Under the pieces are notes generated by a model, which worked only from the letters and a program-made list of their open reading frames with translations, did no database searches and was not told the origin of the DNA. 64,000 nucleotides of DNA, from contig JASISA010000041.1 of the NCBI GenBank assembly GCA_031771865.1, positions 2,542,001-2,606,000 on the forward strand, in the 5' to 3' direction. A program made the position numbers and the translations under genes. The DNA comes from Nothophaeocryptopus gaeumannii. Lineage: Eukaryota > Ascomycota > Dothideomycetes > Mycosphaerellales > Mycosphaerellaceae. Positions 34,417 through 45,246 of this stretch are shown piece after piece. How positions within the stretch are numbered: position 1 is the first letter of the stretch; each line of letters starts with the position of its first letter.

Positions 34417-37400
34417 ATGCCGCGAACTTCCAGGAGAAAGGCGGCGGCGGCGGCAGCGGAGCCGGAGTCGGTCGAAGAAGTCGACGCTGAGGAAGAACAC
34501 TCTCAAGAACAGATGGAGGTAGATCAAGAAGAAGAGCAGCAGGAGGGCGACGCGCTTCGACACGACGAGCCCGTGACTTGGAGAGCTGGAAAGCCGATTC
34601 AGGTGTCCATGCTGCTACAGCGATTGAAGGCGCTGTCAGCAGAGTTGGCTTCGTACGACCAAGAAGAAATTGCGCGGACCTCATTGGAGCCAAAGGCAAA
34701 AGAGCTGGCGAGTACACAACTTCTCGGCCACAAGGACGACGGTGTCAAGGCGTACGCGCTTCTTTGCATTGTCGAGATGTTTAGACTGCTCGCACCTGAT
34801 GCTCCATACAAACCCAGTCAGCTCAAGGCTATCTTCGAGGTCATTGTTGGTACCATTGTGCCGGCACTCTCAGATCCCCAGCACCCATACAACGCGCAAC
34901 ATGTGGCCATCATTGGCTCCCTTGCGTCTGTCAAGAGTATACTCCTCCTTAACGACCTCGAGGGAACGGATCAGCTGGTCGAGAGCCTCTACGCGAATTG
35001 CTTTGACGTGCTCGCAAACAATGTGCGAGGAGGGTCCAAGGAGCTGCTATCCAAGAATGTCGAGTTCAACTTTACGAACATGCTCTGCGCACTTGTTGAC
35101 GAGCATTCGGCCTTGCCTCAGAAGGTTATCGATATCATCTTGGCGCAATTCCTGAGGGCAGATCCAGCCGCACTTGAGGGAAAGTCGAAGAAAGGCAGGC
35201 CAGCACTTTCGCCGGTACTGCGAGAAGTGTCGCCTGCGTACAATATGGCGCGCTCCGTGTGCAACACGTGTGAAGAGCGCATGATCCGACATATCGGCCA
35301 ATACTTCAGCTCTGTTTTGATCGATGCTTCTAATGCCACCGATGCAGCCAAGCCAAGCAAGTCCAAAGGCAAGAAGCGAACGCATGATGACAGTGAGGAC
35401 GAAGACGAAGATTCTGGTCTTCTGACAGCACCCTCGGACGAAGATCTCAATGAAGTCGCGAAAGCTCACAATCTGCTGAGGGAACTGTGGAGATCATGCC
35501 CAGGGGTCATCCAGAACGTCTTGCCTCAAATTGTGATGGAGATGGGAGCGGAGAATGTGCCCCTGAGAATACTAGCAGTTGAGAGTGTTGGTGACATGAT
35601 AGCTGGTATTGGTGCCGCAGGTCCACCGCCCCCAGCAAATCTTGACCCAGCAGCATGGCCATCGCAAAGCCTTGGCAGCTATTCGCCACCCGTTCCACAG
35701 AACATACTGCTAGTTCCTGCAGCACCGCAAGCGTTCTCGTCTGCGCAGCCAACAACTTATCAGACATTCTTCGACCGACATCGAGATAAGTCGGGGCAAG
35801 TGAGAAGTGCGTGGGTGACTGCAGCGGGGAGAATCATTCAAACATCTGCCGGTGGGAAAGGGCTTGACTCGGATCAAGAAAAACGTTTGCTCAGACTCTT
35901 CGGTGATCTGCTGATCGACAATGACGACAAGGTACGATTAGCTGCCGTCAACGTGGTTTCTACATTCGACTTCGGCTCGATTGTGCAAAAGCTCGGCAGC
36001 CTCGGCGGCGTCGCAACACAGGGCTCTATCCTTTACAACCTCGTGACGCGAATCAAAGATCCCAAGATCAATGTCTCCGCAGTAGCTACCGAGGTCGTTG
36101 GTCGCATCTGGAGTGTGGCGGCAGGCGCCATCATAGAAGGAAATGAACGCCTCCGAGAGCTCTTGGGCCCAATCCCATCAGATATTTTGAACGCGATGTA
36201 TGTCAACAACCGCGAACTGAACATGGCAATCCAGCGAGCAACATTTGACTCGCTTCTGCCCATTGGCTACCCGCCAATCAAGAGCAAGGCTGTCAACGGA
36301 GATTCACAACGAGTGCCTGACAGTCAATCTGCCCGAGGAAGAGTCCCGGATCCAGACCGAATACGTGTAGAGCGGCTTCTGGCGCTAGTGCGGAGCTTAG
36401 ATGAAAAGGCCAAACGAGCTTTCTTCGCACAGCAGCAGCATCAGGTGCAGCGAGCGAAGTATTTGGCTATGCTGCTGGATTTCACCGAGCAGAGTCAAGG
36501 TGGCTCAACCAAGAAAGGCAAAGAAAGCAAAGAGAGCAAAGAGGAACGTCAGAAACGTGATGTACTCGTCAAGCAGCTCACTAGCACGTGTCCCGACCCG
36601 GTTCTTGCTGCAAACCATCTCACGAAGTTCCTCGACCACCAAGATCGGAGGAATTTCGTGCTTGCACGCTTCTGCTTCGCGCCGGAGAGTGATTACAAAA
36701 AGGCAGCGAACTCGCTGAAAGAGTTGAGGGCTCGTCTGATTGAGAGCCTTAGCGACTGCTTGGAAACCCTTGAGCCGTTCCTCCGATCGGTCTCAGTACT
36801 TGTGTACAACAGAAGCCACGTGCCGCCAATCGTGGAGATTGCTCGCTCTGACGACAACGGGCTTGGTGCTGCAGCGCATGAGGTCCTCAAGGACATCTCG
36901 GTGAAAGCGCCCAACATCTTCGAGATTCATGTCAAAGAGCTGTGCAAGACGCTGAAGGAGCAAGCACCCTCCCAGAGCTCATCTGTAGAGCCGACTGATG
37001 TCGATACACTCAAAGCATGCGCAGCGTTTGCTCGCCAGTTCCCAGAGAAGATGCCCAAGGATCGCGACTTTCTTCAAGCAATGCTCAAGTTTGCCAAATT
37101 CGCATCAGCTCCTGCAGCTGCGAAGCACGCAGTCACTGTGATCGTATCCATTGCAGAGAAGAAGGAGATGTATGTCAGGGACATACTCAAGTTTTGCTTG
37201 AGAGACTGCGAGATTGGTGCCGACGGATACCTTTCCAGGCTGGCTGCCATTGGCCAGCTGCGACTTCTTGCGCAGAAACAGACACGGGATCAAGCAGACG
37301 CCATTCAGGAAGTCCTCACAAAAGCGATCCAAAGCAAGAGTGATGTCGAAGGGGGCGAGTCTGATGACATCGAGCTTCATGCTAAGCTGTTGGCACTGAA

Positions 37401-38877
37401 AGCACTCGTCAATGACATTCGCGGTCTGGCGGCCAACCTGGACGACGAAGAGAGCGACGAACAAATGAAGGCATCAGCATTGAAGGTGTTCAAACTTCTG
37501 AACACAATCATCGAACACGAGGGAAGACTAACCACGGCAGACACCACATCAAAGCATCACAGGGCGCGTATAAGACTAGATGCCGCGAAGCTGTTGCTCA
37601 AAATGTGTGGCAGCAGCAAGTCACTTGATCATCTTCTTGCCCCGAGAGATTTCAATCGTCTCACCAGAGTGGTGCAAGATGGCGGCGATAAGCAGGTTCG
37701 CGCCGGCTTCAATTTGGCTCTTCGAAAGTATATTGGACAAGGAAAGCTATCTCGGCGCTTCTTTGCCCTACTGTTCATGTATGCATTTGAGCCGGAGAAG
37801 AGCCCGAAGGAGTCCACCGTCACGTTCTTGAAGGCCCGGGCAGTCTATTACGCTAAACTGGAAGACCCCACGATGGAGAGTGTGTTTGCTTATCTGCTCA
37901 GCCTGCTCGCACACCATCAAGACTTCACACCTGCGGCAGAAGACTTGGAAGACTTCATCGACTACATACTCTTCTACTTGAAGATCGTGGCCACTGAAAA
38001 GAACATCGGCCTGATTTATGCCGTGGCGCAGCGACCAAAGGCACTGCAGGATGGTATCGAGCCTGACAAGAGTGACCACATCTGGACCATGTCAGATCTT
38101 GCAGAGGGTATCATACGGGTTTACGAGCAAATCAAAGGCTGGTCTCTGCAAATGCCGTCAGAGAAGCCTACGATGCCTAAAGGCTTGTACCAGCCCATGC
38201 ACGATCGTGAAATGGCGCAGGAGGTACGAGAGAAACGATTTCTTCCAGATGACTTTGCCGAGGAGCTGGAGGATAAGGTTAAGGAACGATTCAAATCCAA
38301 GAAGCGCAAGGCTGTTGATGGTGATTATAAGAGGCCCTCGAAGAAGGCGCGACCTTCCGCGGCCGACGGGAAGAGCTTGCCAGTGCGCAAGGCGACTAAG
38401 CCCCCGAGAACATCCAAAACACTGAAGAAGACCAAGAAGCCGATCACAGATTCGGCACCCTCTTCAGAGCGTCGCAAGAGCTCGCGAGTATCGGACGCGA
38501 AGAACTACGCAGAGTCGGACGACAGCGATGAAGAGGAGTTCGAGAGATGGCAGGCAGATGAGAGTTCCGATCAGGATGTCGATCAGAATGATGAGGACGA
38601 CGAGGAGAATAAGGAGAATGTCTCATCGACGCCGCCGACAAGCGACCCAACTCCAGCAGCGCCAGCCAACGCTTCTTCGGGGAAGAAGGAGAGGACAACG
38701 AGGGCGGGCCAATCGGCGGAGAAAGCAGCACCGCCAAAGAAGGCTGCTGCAAATTCACGACCTGCGACCCGTAGCGGCAAGGCGACAAGAGCGAAGAATA
38801 AAGAGGAGGCCATTTACGACATCGATAGCGATAGCGATGGAGAGTTGTCAGATGCGCCTGAAGAGATGGAGACATAG
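34417..38877 (+). CDS. pds5: Sister chromatid cohesion protein Pds5
   Basis: A nuclear HEAT-repeat regulator of cohesin that binds Scc1 and controls both maintenance and release of sister chromatid cohesion (BimD/Spo76 in other fungi). One exon, 1486 aa, matching the usual Pds5 length. The N-terminus is acidic. The core HEAT region starts near residue 60 with LLGHKDDGVKAYALLCIVEMFRLLAPDAPY, the family's best conserved block, and includes LRELWRSCPGVIQNVLPQ and later helices to about residue 1280. The tail (about 1290-1486) alternates Lys-rich and acidic blocks, a disordered DNA-binding type seen in Pds5 homologues, and ends SDSDGELSDAPEEMET. No introns are needed, notable for 4.5 kb in this window. 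Confidence 0.92.
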   Translation: MPRTSRRKAAAAAAEPESVEEVDAEEEHSQEQMEVDQEEEQQEGDALRHDEPVTWRAGKPIQVSMLLQRLKALSAELASYDQEEIARTSLEPKAKELASTQLLGHKDDGVKAYALLCIVEMFRLLAPDAPYKPSQLKAIFEVIVGTIVPALSDPQHPYNAQHVAIIGSLASVKSILLLNDLEGTDQLVESLYANCFDVLANNVRGGSKELLSKNVEFNFTNMLCALVDEHSALPQKVIDIILAQFLRADPAALEGKSKKGRPALSPVLREVSPAYNMARSVCNTCEERMIRHIGQYFSSVLIDASNATDAAKPSKSKGKKRTHDDSEDEDEDSGLLTAPSDEDLNEVAKAHNLLRELWRSCPGVIQNVLPQIVMEMGAENVPLRILAVESVGDMIAGIGAAGPPPPANLDPAAWPSQSLGSYSPPVPQNILLVPAAPQAFSSAQPTTYQTFFDRHRDKSGQVRSAWVTAAGRIIQTSAGGKGLDSDQEKRLLRLFGDLLIDNDDKVRLAAVNVVSTFDFGSIVQKLGSLGGVATQGSILYNLVTRIKDPKINVSAVATEVVGRIWSVAAGAIIEGNERLRELLGPIPSDILNAMYVNNRELNMAIQRATFDSLLPIGYPPIKSKAVNGDSQRVPDSQSARGRVPDPDRIRVERLLALVRSLDEKAKRAFFAQQQHQVQRAKYLAMLLDFTEQSQGGSTKKGKESKESKEERQKRDVLVKQLTSTCPDPVLAANHLTKFLDHQDRRNFVLARFCFAPESDYKKAANSLKELRARLIESLSDCLETLEPFLRSVSVLVYNRSHVPPIVEIARSDDNGLGAAAHEVLKDISVKAPNIFEIHVKELCKTLKEQAPSQSSSVEPTDVDTLKACAAFARQFPEKMPKDRDFLQAMLKFAKFASAPAAAKHAVTVIVSIAEKKEMYVRDILKFCLRDCEIGADGYLSRLAAIGQLRLLAQKQTRDQADAIQEVLTKAIQSKSDVEGGESDDIELHAKLLALKALVNDIRGLAANLDDEESDEQMKASALKVFKLLNTIIEHEGRLTTADTTSKHHRARIRLDAAKLLLKMCGSSKSLDHLLAPRDFNRLTRVVQDGGDKQVRAGFNLALRKYIGQGKLSRRFFALLFMYAFEPEKSPKESTVTFLKARAVYYAKLEDPTMESVFAYLLSLLAHHQDFTPAAEDLEDFIDYILFYLKIVATEKNIGLIYAVAQRPKALQDGIEPDKSDHIWTMSDLAEGIIRVYEQIKGWSLQMPSEKPTMPKGLYQPMHDREMAQEVREKRFLPDDFAEELEDKVKERFKSKKRKAVDGDYKRPSKKARPSAADGKSLPVRKATKPPRTSKTLKKTKKPITDSAPSSERRKSSRVSDAKNYAESDDSDEEEFERWQADESSDQDVDQNDEDDEENKENVSSTPPTSDPTPAAPANASSGKKERTTRAGQSAEKAAPPKKAAANSRPATRSGKATRAKNKEEAIYDIDSDSDGELSDAPEEMET

Positions 38878-39614
38878 CAACGCGACTGTGGCGTCAGGAA
38901 AACATCATTACCAGTGGCTGCTCGGGCGGATGTGTACAAATGTGCAAAACGACAGGAGTGGTAATCTCGGTAGGATGATGTGCTGCGCTGCTGAACATAG
39001 CTAATACCCGCCATTCCGCATGCATCAGAGAATCGTGAAGAATATTGCTATCAATTGATGATGCATAGTTTTCCAAGTCTATCTTTATGAGTCTAGCCCC
39101 TTAGTTCTACTGACCTGCCAGATCATGCATTCTATTCCCAAGCGCATCCCAGAGGCGAGGATCACGGACTGAAAAAACCCGCAGTTCACCAAGTTCGCTG
39201 TTTCCCGACAAATACAGCCATCGACAAGCTCACGAGGAGCCTGGTATGAGGCTACGTTCGCACATACGCCATACCCATAATCATCATTCATGCTTGACAT
39301 ACCTCGTAACCCTCATCGCAACGCCAGCCAGACGCTTAGGAACCCCCGGCACTTATCGTGGCTTTTGTCTTCGACAAAAGAGAAGCGCCTCGAATTAGAA
39401 AGATGAAGCTCTCCCCAGCAAGCTTCCCAGCCATCACCTTTCAAGTCAAGCACAATGCTGTGTTCGGACGTCGTCGCTGGAGGTAGGGCGCATCGGTGGG
39501 ACATCTAACGGGAAACGTCCTGGTTCCGTCGACCAGGCTCTCCTCGCCAAGACCATGAACGCCGCAGTCGAGAACATCTCAGTCGTAGCTAGGTCTAGGA
39601 CCAATCCGCGAACC
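38878..39614. other. Intergenic, tail-to-tail
   Basis: A 740 bp gap between convergent genes, holding the 3' UTRs of pds5 and the MFS gene. Only frames below 75 codons; nothing recognised. Confidence 0.45.
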
Positions 39615-41361
39615 TCAATTGCCACCAGCATGCAGTTGAGAATCTAACCCCTCCGCATGTTCATTCTCCCTCTGCTTCTGCAGGCTCGTCGCGTAGGGAC
39701 TCTTCTTCCTGAGCTTCTCGCCCCATCCATAATACAAGAAAAACACCGGCAGCGCAAGCAAAAGTCCAACCCCACCAAGGGTAGCTACGGGCCAGGCTAG
39801 CGAGCGTTCGCCATCATGCCAAGCGTGAAGCATGGGGGTTGTGTAGACAGCCGCGAGACCTGCTAGAAAGTCTCGGCAAAAGCCGTTGCCACCGGTGGCG
39901 GAGGCGGCGTAGGGACCGTAGGCTGCGACCATGTAGTCGATTGTCAGGAGGTAGATGGCGAGATTAGCGATTCCGATCAAGAAGCAGAAGAAATGAGGCC
40001 AGATCCAATGCACACCGAGGGTAGGACCTAAGGAGGCGTATGCGAGGCCTCCGAGACCGATTGGTTCGAGGGGGACGAGCCATAACAACAAGTAGAGGCG
40101 CTTTTCTGGGCAAAGGCGTTTTGCTTCTTCGTCGGGTTTGAAGTAGTACATGCCAATGATGATGAGGTAGCCGACCAAGTAGCCGAAGAGGAGGGAGGAG
40201 AAGGAAACTCCGATTTCCGGTTTGCTCAAGCCAAATTTCTCGAGGTTGGGAGGGAAGGCGTCGAGACCTGTGAAGATGAGGGCGTCGGAGAAGCCTGATA
40301 AGAGGGAGAGGAAGAGGACGATGGGTTCTGTGAGGAGGAATTTATAGGGTCGCCACATTGTTTCCAGGAGTTCTTTTCTGTTGAATCGGCCGCGAAAACC
40401 GCCTTTTACTTCCCATGGTCCGACGAGGGATTTGTATTCTGTCGGATCGGATTTTCGGAGATGTTTGGCTTGTTTATCGAGGATGAGTTCGGGACGAGTT
40501 TCTGGCGCACAGAATTGGAGGACTTGCACGAAGAAGCCGACGATGAGTGCGATCCAGATACACCAGTCTTCGCCCATGCGGGACGCAATGTAGCCTCCAG
40601 AGATGGGGGCTACCACTGAGCCAGCGCAGGATGCGAAACATGTGAATGCCACGGCGTAGAATTGCTCCGTGGGGTGGTACATGTCTGCCACGATACCCAG
40701 GGTGACGGAACCACCGGCGGAGGAGAGACCGCCGAGTGCGCGGCCGATCATGACGGAGCAGTAGCTACGTGCGAGGACGACAGGCAGGTGCCAGAGGTTG
40801 ACGAGGCCGAGAGAAGTCTGCAAAATCCACTTTCTCCCAAAATCCTCTGACACAGGAGCCCAAAGCTCACATCCAAACGCATACAGAATCAGAAAAATCA
40901 TCCCGCCCAGTCTCGCTTTCGCCGCGGAGACATTGAATCGACTCTGTACGGCCGGGACGAAATTGGCAAAAATGGCGGCGTTGTAGTTCATTGAAATCTG
41001 TACGGCGAACATGACCCAGAGGACCCACCATTTGCGGAACCAGTGCCATCTCTTAGGCGATTTGGAGAAGTGGTCGGTTTCGTGGAGGATGCGAGGGTGA
41101 GACTCGGACAAGCTGCCAGAGGGCGTGACTTGGTAGACGGCGACTGTGGGCTCGGTTTTCGTTTTGCTTGTGGAGGCAGTGATTTGTTCGCGGAGTGAGA
41201 TTGACCCTTGGAGGGAGGGACTGAGAAGAAAAGATGTTAGCTTTGCTGATATAGATGTGGTGGTGATGAGTGGAAAAGGTTAAAAGGGAATATGAGAAGC
41301 AGGAACGAGAAGCGGCAGTTGAGGACGGGCCGGTGTTGTAAACTAGATAGACCTCAGTCAT
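39615..41361 (-). CDS. MFS transporter, DHA1 (drug/polyamine:H+ antiporter) type
   Basis: A 12-helix exporter of the major facilitator superfamily. The main exon (41220-39615) carries WVMFAVQISMNYNAAIFANF for helix 1, the loop motif VSEDFGRKW between helices 2 and 3, and GRALGGLSSAGG in helix 4, as in Tpo1/Flr1-like proteins. The long middle loop (about residues 210-260) and the absence of extra helices fit DHA1. No ATG precedes helix 1 in this exon (the frame's apparent start at 41111 is TTG), so an upstream exon is needed. A workable candidate is ATG 41361 to 41327, joined over a 106 nt intron with a perfect GCTAAC branch site but a weak GTCCTC donor, giving 546 aa. The coding core is certain, the first exon is not. 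Confidence 0.75.
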
Positions 41362-42633
41362 GATCTGGAAAGTCGATACTAGACACCTTAGTAGCTAGCG
41401 CCGGTTTCGTGCAGCTCGAAAGGGATATTGAACTTTGCACTTGACTCCTGTCCTGAGGCTCGAAAACCTTCAAGAGCGCTCCCGAATCAGAGCACTGGAC
41501 ATGAGCATCGTAAAAGTCTGCAATATCTGACGTCCAGGCCTCAAAGATGCGACGGTATCCAAGGGAGCAAAGGCGAAGAGCCGCATCTGCTGGCTTCTGA
41601 GGCGACTGTTCTTCCATGGCTCAGAGCGGAGTCACCAGGAGAATCGTGACCATCAAGCCGGCAGCGATTGGAGTGCCAAGAAATTTGTGCGGAGGCTGCA
41701 AAACCTTCATGTGAAAGCTGAGCTGACTCTTTCCAAGTCTCCTGTGCGGCATCGGCGGCAATCGCAGACGGTCCTTATGATGCAGTGACCAGAGATCTTG
41801 TGGTTCGTGGCTTGACAGCTGAGCTCTTGCTGCGTTCACTCCAGCTGAGTCCGAGAGGCTTGTGCAGTGCGTATGGAATTTTGCTTATGTGATGTGTGAT
41901 GAGGGAGTGATATACGTACGCTTTCTCCTCCGAATCATTCCGAATCGCATCACGGTCATCCATCGTGCTGACTCCCGAAAGTGGGTATCAGTCGACAGGC
42001 AAAGTGGTGAGCAGGCCGCAGTATCGCGAAGTGACTGGGTGCTGAGGGCGTTATCAGTTGTTGAGATAGTGAGAGTCGGTAGGAAGACTGGGGATATGAG
42101 ATACTGGGGAAGTTTGTCCTTTATGCACCAGCCATTTCGCAACGCATGATGTGAGCTCGCTGGTGTGAATGGTCACGCGCTCTATCAAAGTTCTTTACTG
42201 ACATTGCAACGAACCACAGTGAGGGGCACCGTCGATTTCAAAGTCATGTGCCCTGAGGGTGACGCGATGAAAACCGCAGAGCACTCGCAGTAGTAAGCTT
42301 CGATCTTTGATAGGTGCTCTCCAAAACTCTTGGCGAGTGGGAGACGGTAGCGGTCTGTAGCATGTCAGCAAGCTTTGTGGAGAAGTAGAAGGGGCCAGTG
42401 GCATGAGCTGTAATTCAAACGCTTCGCGGAGTCTTCATACGGGGAAGCAGAAGTTATCTAGAGAAACATATGCCAGCAATGAGATTGCATGAGCATCGGA
42501 ACATATCTGGAAAGCCATGATGAGCGTACATCTGAAAACTTCCGCCAAATGCCAAGATATTAGGGGTTCCGCCATCTTTTACCTGCTATCAGAGTCGTGC
42601 AGATAGGGAAAGCGGAACAGGTGAAAGCGACGC
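41362..42633. other. Intergenic region, no gene seen
   Basis: A 1.3 kb gap between the MFS gene start and the hop1 3' end. A minus-strand frame from a true ATG at 41617 (87 codons) has no family resemblance. No repeats or RNA genes found. Confidence 0.4.
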
Positions 42634-45246
42634 CTATACGGCTGGACTCGACGGCATTCCGTCGGCTCTGATGACGAGCTGGCTCTGGACGCTCCTGAGC
42701 CGGTGAAAGACTGGCGTAGTGGTGGCCTGTCGCTTGGCTGGAGTGGAAACGATGTCCTCGACGTTGGAAGGTCGCTTGAGGTTGGGCCGAATTGGTGTCT
42801 CAAACGGAATAGCAGAGGACCGAAGATCGAGACCTGATGCTGGAGTGGCTGATGATTTCTTTCGGAGCATTGATGCAGGTGTTTCCGGGGGCGGCATAAT
42901 GGTAGGCCCCATAGCACGTAACTGTTGACCGACCGTAGCGGGAATGGAAGTGAAGTTGGTGTACTGTCCTTGTTAGCGACTTGCGACTTTAGCTACTTCT
43001 CAGTGAGCTTACATATGCCCCGACACCCGTCAGTGGATCGAACAAGGCTCGCAGCATGTTCTCAAAAACCGATCCGTCCTGAACCGCCACGTATTGGGGT
43101 CTACCAGTCCTCGCAAATCCGGCTTTGCGAGATCCGGGCGAAGGAACAACGAAGCCCTGGGTGGTGAAGTATGTGAAGACACGCTTTGCCGCGGCAGGCT
43201 CAATTTCTGCTCGAGCATTAGCGAGTTGCCTAAAGTCCAGTCACTGAGCAGTGTGCGTACCCAATGTCGCAGCGAGAGCGCTGTGAGACTTCAGACCACT
43301 CTGAAGTGCATAGAACATGCATCGCCGCTGGAGCACGAGCTCCTTCAAGTCGTTGAGCGCCTTGTCATCCCGTCCAATAAGGAGGCAGTTGTAGCAGGCA
43401 TGGTCGTCGGGAAGCCTGGGATCAGAAGGATCGGCGAATCCTTGGCAATGCATGTGCTGCCAAGTGTCGCAGAATGTGCAATTGATCTGAAATACTCGTC
43501 AGCTCGAGCAATGTCCCCGACGATAGCTGAACATACCATGCTGTCTTCCTCTTTCCCGTGACCGCAGTGGCACAGGACGACATCATTCTTACGCGACTTT
43601 GATCTCTTGCCAGCGGGCTTTGCCATCTTTGTCGCCCTCTGTTTCAGCTTCGTCTTCCCTTTCTGCAGCTCTTTGGCGATCTCAGGTCGAAGTGTCATCT
43701 TGACGATCTCTGCTTGCGTAGCTGCAGGAGTTTCGAACGCATGCAGGAACTGTGTACCTTGACGACTTGATCGCCGTGGACGATGCAAATTCTGCGTCTG
43801 CGTGTCTCCCTGGGTCAGGCGTTCCGGCTGCATCATACCTTGCAGAGCATTCTTCATCGTCGGAACATTGCTCGTCTGCGTGTCCAAACTGTCTTGGAAC
43901 GCCTCATCACCGAGCAACGATTGCTGGCTCGGCTCGACATTGGCCACAGAATCTGCTTTGTCGGCAACGCGGGTTGCGTCTTCTGAAGTCACATTTGGCG
44001 TCGCAGTGAAACCGTTGTCAGACTCCTTCCGAGCTTCTACAATGGGAGCATCAAGAACGGTCGACGGTGTTCTGCCCGCCGTGACGGAATCTTCGAGCGA
44101 GGGCAACATATCCTTGAGCTCGTCTTCTTTCGTTCCGCCAATGCCGTACTCGAGAGCTGCAGGGATGCGGAATGGCTCTGCTATCCCAGCTAGAGCGCTC
44201 AGGGCCGGCTGATTGAGATGAGAGATTTTGAAGGACGTGCTACAACACGCTTAGCACTGCATAAAGCAAGCGTTTTCGACTTTGAAAATACCTGTGATAG
44301 GTGGAGTCGACCTCCTTGAAAGTCTGAGTGGTCTTCTGCCAGCCATCCGCATGCGCGAAAGTGAGCTTGTCTGATGTGCTCGGGATGAAGCCGACCGCCT
44401 GCAAGTCTGCATCCTCGTCGAAGTTGAGCAATGACATGGAGATGTAGCGCTTTTCTGGATGACAATATCAGTAACGGTGTGAGCAGCATTGTCCATGATG
44501 CGCTCACCTGGCAGCTCTGGAAGTCCCTCAACCATTCGCGGGATGTCACGCAGCAGCCGCTGTAGGGCAAGGTTGGTTCCCTGCACACTGATGCCCTCAT
44601 TTCCGGGACTGCTGACCTCGAAGCCAGCAGGTGTCTTGCCGCCTTTGCCATCAGGGATGTACTTGATGGCGAACGTGTAGGTTTCGAGCACCTCATTGCG
44701 GTTGTCCGGATTGGCGAAAACGTAGACTTGCAGAGCGCGCAAGTTGCCATCCTTCAACGCTGGGAACGCTCCTTGCTCCTGCATGATCGTCAGTCACCCA
44801 TAGTGATCACCTCAGCGGTTGGCAAAGCACACCAGCCAATCAAGAATTGCGTCCACTCGCTTGCTACGTCCACGACGTAGGACCTCCATGGTGGTGCCCA
44901 GCTCGTCATTAGAGGGAAGACGACCATCAGCATACTCGCTGTACGAGGGGATATCGTCGGCTGTTGGATACTTCTGCTGGTCGAACACGTCTTCCATGAA
45001 GAAGTTGCTGATCAGGTCAGTGATGAGACAGCGGCAGTCGCGTTGTCAGGTACGAACCGTATGTACGACAGGCAGCTGATCTGGCTGTTCGTCAGCATTG
45101 ATTGTCTCTAAGGAATGGGGTCATGGACTTACGCCGCCGTGCAGCAGGGTCTGCACAACTTCCTGGCTCTGCTTCTGCGTCACCGTAGTCTTGGTCGTTG
45201 TCTTGGTCGGCGCGAGTCTCGTCTTCTGCAGTTGCTTGAGCGCCAT
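42634..45246 (-). CDS. hop1: Meiotic chromosome axis protein Hop1 (HORMA + PHD)
   Basis: Organises meiotic chromosome axes and steers double-strand-break repair towards the homologue. Eight exons: 45246-45133, 45080-45058, 45007-44833, 44778-44508, 44454-44292, 44239-43537, 43486-43013 and 42963-42634; introns 49-54 nt; phases all agree. The HORMA domain (residues about 20-270) shows ISCLSYIRNFF, VDAILDWLEQGAF and LETYTFAIKYI. After a Ser/Thr-rich linker comes a PHD-type zinc finger, CHCGHGKEEDSM-INCTFCDTWQHMHC...HACYNC, and a winged-helix-like segment (LQSGLKSHSALAATLG, RVFTYFTTQGFV), the arrangement of Hop1. An in-frame TGA at 43241-43243 lies inside this last domain; a 60 nt intron (43230-43289) could remove it. 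Without it, the product would be cut after the PHD finger. Confidence 0.88.
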
